Shown here one piece after another: positions 57,973 through 64,000 of a stretch of DNA of 64,000 bases. The position numbers were made by a program, and so were the translations under genes. Source of the DNA: Telopea speciosissima (taxonomy: Eukaryota > Streptophyta > Magnoliopsida > Proteales > Proteaceae). The stretch is from NCBI RefSeq assembly GCF_018873765.1, contig NC_057925.1, positions 5,839,568 to 5,903,567 of the forward strand, given 5' to 3'. Under the pieces are notes generated by a model. The model worked only from the letters and a program-made list of their open reading frames with translations, ran no database searches and was not told the DNA's origin. Within the stretch, counting starts at the first letter, position 1. The number at the start of each line of letters is the position of its first letter.

Positions 57973-58398
57973 TTTTTTGTCACGCCCTGATTTCTGAACC
58001 ATCGAAATCTGTGATCGGAGCGTACAAATATGTTTTCGCACTATCGCCAGGATCACAGATGCAGTAGTTAAGCTAACTCATCCACATCGCACAAGACATG
58101 AATAATCAGGAGAAGATATAATATAATTAAATCAGAGTAACGGAAGCTAAATGATAATATAATAACATAACGGTCAATGTTTATCTCTGTTCAATAATCC
58201 ACTACAACATACTCGGAACCATGATGACATCCCAGTAGGACTTATATATTACATAGTATATACATAATACATTTTTCATGACAGAATCAAAATAATGAAA
58301 TAGTTAGTATCCAAAAATAATATCCAAAAGAAGTAAACATCCAAAAATGGGCCAAAGAGTTAAAAGTTAAAAATATAAACATCCAAAAGTAACTTCTA

Positions 58399-60541
58399 GT
58401 CTTATCCCTAGAAGTTATTTAATGTAAAAGTTAAAAAAGAATTTTTAATTAATTGGAAAGTTACTTGTCATTTTTTGTTATGAAAAACTACACATTTTTA
58501 TGTAGGCATGTGAAATTATTGGAATTATCCTCTTTTAAAAAAAAATTTGTTATATTAAAAGGTCAAAAAGTAAACTTATGACTTTTTTTTCATCAACTTT
58601 GGTTACAACAAAATTTTCATTTTAATCTATTAGGTGGACCATCAAGGAGAATCCTTGATAACTTTCCATATAATTTGTAGTTTTTTTAACAAACAAGTAA
58701 GAAAAGTATCATAATAAAAAAAACATAGATACTACTAATAAGCATCTTAATAACATTTATTTATAATTTAAAAATCAAAATACAAAACGAACACTTCATT
58801 GCCTTGATAAGATGCATGTCACATATTGTTGAAAAATCATTAAAAAGGCATGCATTCATCATAGTTCATAACTAATGACTACACAATAACACCATATGTT
58901 GTTGGTGTGATATCTATTTATAACAACTCATTGCCCCCAAAGAATAAACCATACACCATACAATATGCACCATACACTATATCTTTGCTTTCATCTCTCA
59001 ACCCATATGCATATTAGAATATAAGAAAGAGTTATAATAATGAAAACTCGAATAGCAATAGTAAGGTATTGGAGAAAATCAATAGATTATAGAAATACAT
59101 GTGGTATGTGAATTTCTATCATAGACCTTTAAGATTGTTGTTTTATAAATCATCAAGATCGTATTTTTGTTTAATCTTATTAAACTTGGTACATACAATG
59201 CATATAGCAGATTATATTTTAAGTGTTAGAAATATAAATTAATTGGTTGATAATAGATAATTTATTTTTTCAATAAATCTTCAGACCTGAGGTTGCATGA
59301 TAATCTAACAATTATAATTAGGCATTACAAACATGCATACAAAGCCAAGTTTTGACTATGGTTAATCGACATCAAATAGATATGTAATTAAATGCATGTT
59401 TGGAGGAGCTTATCAAGCTTCAAACATAGAAGTTGGGTTCATGGGGAGTGAAAACACATCCAACCGAATCCCTGGATATAACCTAAGTAATGTAGCATAC
59501 ATAAGCCACCCAGAAGGGAAGAGATACACTTGAATATAAAAAATAAACAGAAAAAAAAATTTATAAGTTATATTTTTAGAGATTGAAAATAATTCATGTA
59601 AATAAGATCACTGACCACACACCTAGTTTTGCCATGTGTAAGGTCATATGGATTGAAATGTCGTGGGCAGTTAGACCCGAAGGTCTCCTATTCACTTTTT
59701 AAGCTTTAGTGCATACAAATGTGAACAAGTGGTAATATAAAACTATTGAAAATTTTAGGACTAGCAAGAGAGTGCATAGGATATGAAGGAATGCATGGAC
59801 AAACAAGGAAGGATATACTTACCTTTCAGGGTATATGGTTGAATTTGAATTTGAATTTGAAATTTGACATGTGACTTATTTGGCCAATTCGATAGATGTC
59901 GAATGGATGGATTTGCCACATTTATGTGGCATGATAACATCAGGTGTGTCCAGTTGTACTGATTTTTTTTGCCAAAATTAAAAAGTCTCAAAAGTTAATT
60001 CAAATAGTTTGTACTAAAGATCGTTCATATTTAACTATATTCATATAATAGATCAAATGAAGAGAATTACATTATATACATATAAGGAGTATGTGAATGA
60101 CACTTTTATAGGTGTATTTAGAACTTGATACCTTTTAGTTTTCCCTTATCTTATTCCCAAAGTTCTTTAAGATAGGGGTACACAAGGGTTTTCAAAAATA
60201 TTGTGAAAGTGATATATCATTATGTCATATAATTATGTGATGCATATTTTTACGAGTATACATGTGAAATGATACTATTACCCTCGTTGAAAAAATTGTA
60301 TGCCATATCAAAAGAAGAAAAAAAAAAATTGTGTCATTATGTCATTGTGTGTATACACACACACACACACACATTAGCAAATTCACACATGTGGACATTT
60401 GTCGAGAGAGAGAGAGAGAGAGAGAAGCACATCAAAAATTAAAGAAGGATTTTTATGTATGAATTTTATTATGATTTTCACCTAAAAATTAAAGAAGGAT
60501 TTGTATTGTATATGATTCTCTGACTCTGACTCATTTGTTTT
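58399..60541. repeat. 2.2-kb direct duplication, copy B
   Basis: Partner of 54788-57074, MITE-free. Between the 0.5-kb repeat and copy B, 57973-58398 carries a CACGCCCTGATTTCTGAACC stretch of repeat type with no gene. Confidence 0.9.
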
Positions 60542-62985
60542 GTCTCAGGAGGTCTGTGGATATTTTATCCTTATAAGTAGCGGTATACTGACCAACATAT
60601 CCTTTACACAAGCACATCAATAATGGACCATGTAACACTTGACATGGGTATCTTCTTCATGGTTGCCATTAGTTTGTAGCGAAAACTCAATACATGGACT
60701 CCAACAATGATAGTGTTGTGATTTTTGGGCTTGTGGAAGAACTTTTTCCTAAAATGCGTTCTTCTTCTTTCAGTGAGTGCGATATTTCTTCTGTCATGAG
60801 TGTTTCTCCTCTTTTTCCCTAGTGAATACCTCAGAGAGTTGTTCTATATTTCAATGTCTGCTATGGTGATTCTATTCGTTAGTCCTTCTGGATCTTGCAC
60901 TCAGGAGATATAGTGTATGTGGACAATGAACTTTGTCAAAACATAGTATTTGTTATTGAATGATCTAATCTCAATTGAGACTACAACTGATATTTAATTA
61001 CACACATGTGATAAACCCTAATAGGGTAGAGGTTTACAATGATAGTGTAGGTACAATGTGCGCCTCCTCGGATGACACCTTGCAGATGTCGAGGGAATGC
61101 CTCGAGGTTGGTCTCTTTGTGTTGGCGACTCAATGAGAGGGGGATGTGCGAGATTGCACGATTTAAAGAAGAAATAAAAAAGGAAGGAGTTGCCACCTAG
61201 GTTGTTATGAACTTGGAATCCTATGATGATAGCCCAAATCACGGTTAAAGGATAGAGAGCTACAATTGATTCCATATGGTTTAGCCAGAATTTGGGTAAA
61301 AGGTCAGATTACAGAGGTATGAAGGTTTTATGCATCTCACTCCGACCAGTTCACGCCCAGATGAGCTGGTCTTTCTATTAGATGCTAAGACACAAATAGT
61401 CTCTCAAAACAAAATGTCCTATATCAACATGCAAAGCTAACATTTATTCTTGTGATCATGATATAAATCCTACATTCATCATATGCAAATACATTAAATA
61501 TTTGCACTAAAAATAGGTTACTTTAAAGACCTACATTATGCCAAATTTACAATGAAATGATGGGTAGACATACATGAGTACAACCCTCAACAAAGATCGA
61601 AAAGGAAAGATTCTCTTGCTTCTTTGGCGAATTTTTACAAAGAAATTTTGGCAGATCTCTAACTTATTCGAACGAATTTTGTTGGCAAATTTTTTGCAGA
61701 ACCCCAACTCATGGAAGAGGGATTGACTATTTCTCTCTCTTTTGAAATATTATACCTCCTAAAAAAGGTTGGGCTTAGAAGTGGATTAAACAAGCACTTC
61801 TAGGCCAAATCGGAGAGATTCCTTTTCTTGCGGAGTCAGGAAATCGAGGGACTTATTAAGGGACTATCGACAAGAGATAGGGACTTCGGGATGTCAAAAC
61901 AATACTAAAACTAGGGAAAAACTTCAGAAAAAGGCTTTGGGATCAAAGGAATTCGGATTTGGATTCAATAGGAGGGGTTCTAGGGAACCAAGGAGACATT
62001 TTAACTTTGATAGAGCACCATATAGGTTCTACGGATCCATTTTTATGGATCCGCGGATCACTTTATGATCCCGAGGATGCTCTTGCAGCAGTTTTGGGTG
62101 TCGATCTGCGTCCAGACATCAGATTTTTTTGTGGAATATACTGTTGGATTCATCTTTCCGAGCACTATCCAATGGTGCAGGTGGTGGTCCATGTTTTGGT
62201 CCACAATATTTTAAAATTCAAGATATGTGCTAACACTATTTTGGTGTCGAAGGGAGTTCCGACAGTCTTTTCAAAGCTGCTTCTGCATAAGGATGTCAAC
62301 AGATAGTCGAAAATCTATATTTGATTAGTGTTCGTATTTGTTTACGAGGATCTGTATTCGAAAATTCACTATCCAAAAACTATCTGAATCCGTCCGAAAA
62401 CTAGTCGAATACGAATATGATAATCTCTGTTTTTGACCGATTATTATCCGATTCGTTTAGCTATTCGACGATATTAAAATATTTGTATTCGTTAATCCGA
62501 TTCATTTAACTGTATTAAAAAAAAACAATTCCGTTTATAACTTTATTTACTATATACTACAATAGTAGAACATGTAGTGGACATGACCCTTTTATAACAT
62601 ATCAAAGCTCTATTATATCAAATTTTACACTTCATCCATAACCCTGATTTCTTTTTTGGTAACTATCCATAACCTTGATTTCACGGTTTTACTTTTTAGG
62701 TTTTATTTTTTTATCTCCTAGAGAGTTCCATCTCCAGTCTTCTCCATATTTCAGATCTGAGATCTCTACCGCTCAAGCTCAACTCCGAGCACAAGCTCAA
62801 GCCCTAAACCATTGGTCAACCTTAGCCACTAGGCTATGGATGCTCTTGCATATGGATTTCAGTTTGTCTGTTTGGAGTCGAACTCCTTTCTTTCTTTATT
62901 TTTTCAAGTTACAATTTTTTTTCTTTTGAACGATTTATAGCTTATATGTTCTGGTTTTCTGCAGGTTTTGAAAGGCAGCTTCTTA
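60542..62985. other. Repeat-like intergenic DNA, no recognised gene
   Basis: A frame at 61959-62306 (115 aa, MDSIGGVLGNQGDILTLIEH) has no family resemblance and follows no promoter or splice signal I can name. From about 62290 the sequence turns into TATTCGAA/CGAATACG words resembling the middle of the 0.5-kb repeat, perhaps the other end of that element. The 61180 region (GGAGTTGCCACCTAGG) is reminiscent of plant retroelement leader DNA. Confidence 0.5.
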
Positions 62986-63500
62986 TTGGATCTTGATTGT
63001 GTACTATGGTTCATACAATTTAATCTTCAATAACTTATTATACTGAATTTATGGTTTCACTCATCTTGATCTTCAATGTAAAATTGTTAAATTATTTAAT
63101 AGTAATAAAATAGATGGAAAAGTGACCACGTCTTCCATTTAAAATTGTTAAATGGTGTTAAAACATGACCTTTATCGAATAGAATATTATCCGAAATCCG
63201 ATAAAATAAACAAAGTCGAATACAGATTTTGAATATCCAGCGGATAACGGAGCAGATTCGAAGACAAGTATTGGCAAACGAATTCGAATGCGAATATTGC
63301 TCTATTCGCTTTGAATTCAATCCGTTTACATCTCTATTTTTGCATTACTAGCTAACATCAAGTATTTTGCACTCAAAGTCGTTTATCCAAACCTTATCGA
63401 AGTTATGGTGGAGAAGGCTTGGTGGTTGTGGGGGATGAGTCCTTCCTAGGAGAGGATGTCCCACCCTCCCCAAATCTTTTTAGACATTTTCTTCCATCCT
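62986..63500. repeat. 0.5-kb direct repeat, copy 2
   Basis: Partner of 57454-57972, about 5.5 kb away, same orientation. AGAGATGTAAACGGATTG (complement, near 63330) is a better match to MITE-type ends than in copy 1. Confidence 0.85.
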
Positions 63501-63726
63501 TTTCTTCCTTCCTCCTCTGAACATCACTTCTCTAATTTAACCCCAGTCTAGGAAACTCTTCGACAAATTGAATAGAAAATATGCCCTCAAAAGCCGATCT
63601 CAAGAGTCAGACCCCAGCTGATCTTGAGTCCAGGTCTGCTTCCCATGTGGGTAGTTGATCCTTGTTAACTGATCTTGGACCAACCCTCACCTGTGTTCGT
63701 GGTTGCAATGATGGGTGTGAAGTAAG

Positions 63727-64000
63727 GGTGAAACAAGGCCGGGTTTTTTAAAACCCTAGCCCAATCCTGAGTCCTCTTAGCTCAACCCAAGCCCAGCCCA
63801 GCCCGAGGATGGGCTGAGATATCTCAGCCCACGCCCAACCCTGCCAGGCTCAGCCCAACTCAGCCCTGCTCGACCCTGATCGGGCCAGGATGGATCGGGT
63901 TGGCCCTAATTGACTCTGATTTTTGCTAGGGCCTAGTTGGCCTTGACTTACCCTACTTTTTTGTCATTTACGTCATCCTATGCATTAAAAAAATGAGACA
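63727..64000. repeat. Interspersed repeat rich in GCCCAACCC, copy 3, cut by window end
   Basis: Starts GGGTGAAACAAGGCCGGG and follows copy 2 (36077) closely, including CCTGAGTCCTCTTAGCTCAA. It runs off the window at the AT-rich centre. Confidence 0.7.

Noticed and set aside
61959-62306. 115-codon open frame
   Set aside because: No recognisable domain, no splice or promoter context, and surrounded by repeat sequence; chance openness is likely.
57454-63500. Full-length LTR retrotransposon bounded by the 0.5-kb repeats
   Set aside because: No TG...CA ends, primer site, polypurine tract or pol coding between them.

Overview
The window is nuclear DNA from a flowering plant. Several genes have spliceosomal introns with plant-type junctions, and there is a plastid RNA-binding protein, two intronless PPR genes, a JMJ30-type demethylase and abundant plant transposable-element debris (Ty1-copia PPT/LTR, LINE tails with TTG repeats, several MITE families). 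Introns of 5.2 and 7.6 kb filled with repeats point to a medium or large angiosperm genome. Lineage cannot be fixed from the sequence; an early-diverging eudicot or magnoliid is only a guess.

Six genes look intact. (1) 4016-6713 (+), an ABHD18-type alpha/beta hydrolase, 5 exons, 361 aa. (2) 21977-9045 (-), a JmjC-domain protein orthologous to Arabidopsis JMJ30/JMJD5, 6 exons, 406 aa, with a 7.6-kb intron. (3) 27498-33732 (+), the U3 snoRNP protein IMP3, 4 exons, 182 aa, with a 5.2-kb intron. (4) 36920-38357 (+), the chloroplast ribonucleoprotein CP33, 4 exons, 322 aa. (5) and (6) 41726-43441 and 47639-49504 (+), two unrelated intronless P-class PPR proteins of 571 and 621 aa. The splice junctions given were derived by hand; every one keeps frame and conserved protein sequence. 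The genes do not form an operon or a functional cluster; they are independent housekeeping or organelle-related genes.

Between and inside the genes the DNA is mostly repeat-derived. 0-3.4 kb: repeat debris. 9.9-20.3 kb (introns of JMJ30): LTR fragments in both orientations, a copia 3' LTR with polypurine tract, a solo LTR, an LTR with a tRNA-iMet-type primer site, and a 37-bp LINE tail with a 17-bp target duplication. 22-26.3 kb: a gypsy-like LTR and MITE-like repeats. 28-33 kb (IMP3 intron): LINE and MITE fragments plus one isolated, well-preserved exon of a FRA10AC1 homologue with a U12-type donor. 43.4-53.7 kb: a duplicated 1.8-kb block carrying the first coding exon of a FRIENDLY/CLU gene, a later CLU exon, and a CYP704-like P450 pseudogene abutting it. 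53.9-64 kb: no intact gene, but a 2.2-kb direct duplication and a 0.5-kb direct repeat, both diverged.

I did not find a clearly novel biological system. The most useful observations are the U12-donor exon relic inside IMP3, two MITE families whose ends and target duplications can be defined exactly (one also by an empty-site paralogue), and the fragmentary CLU/P450 locus.
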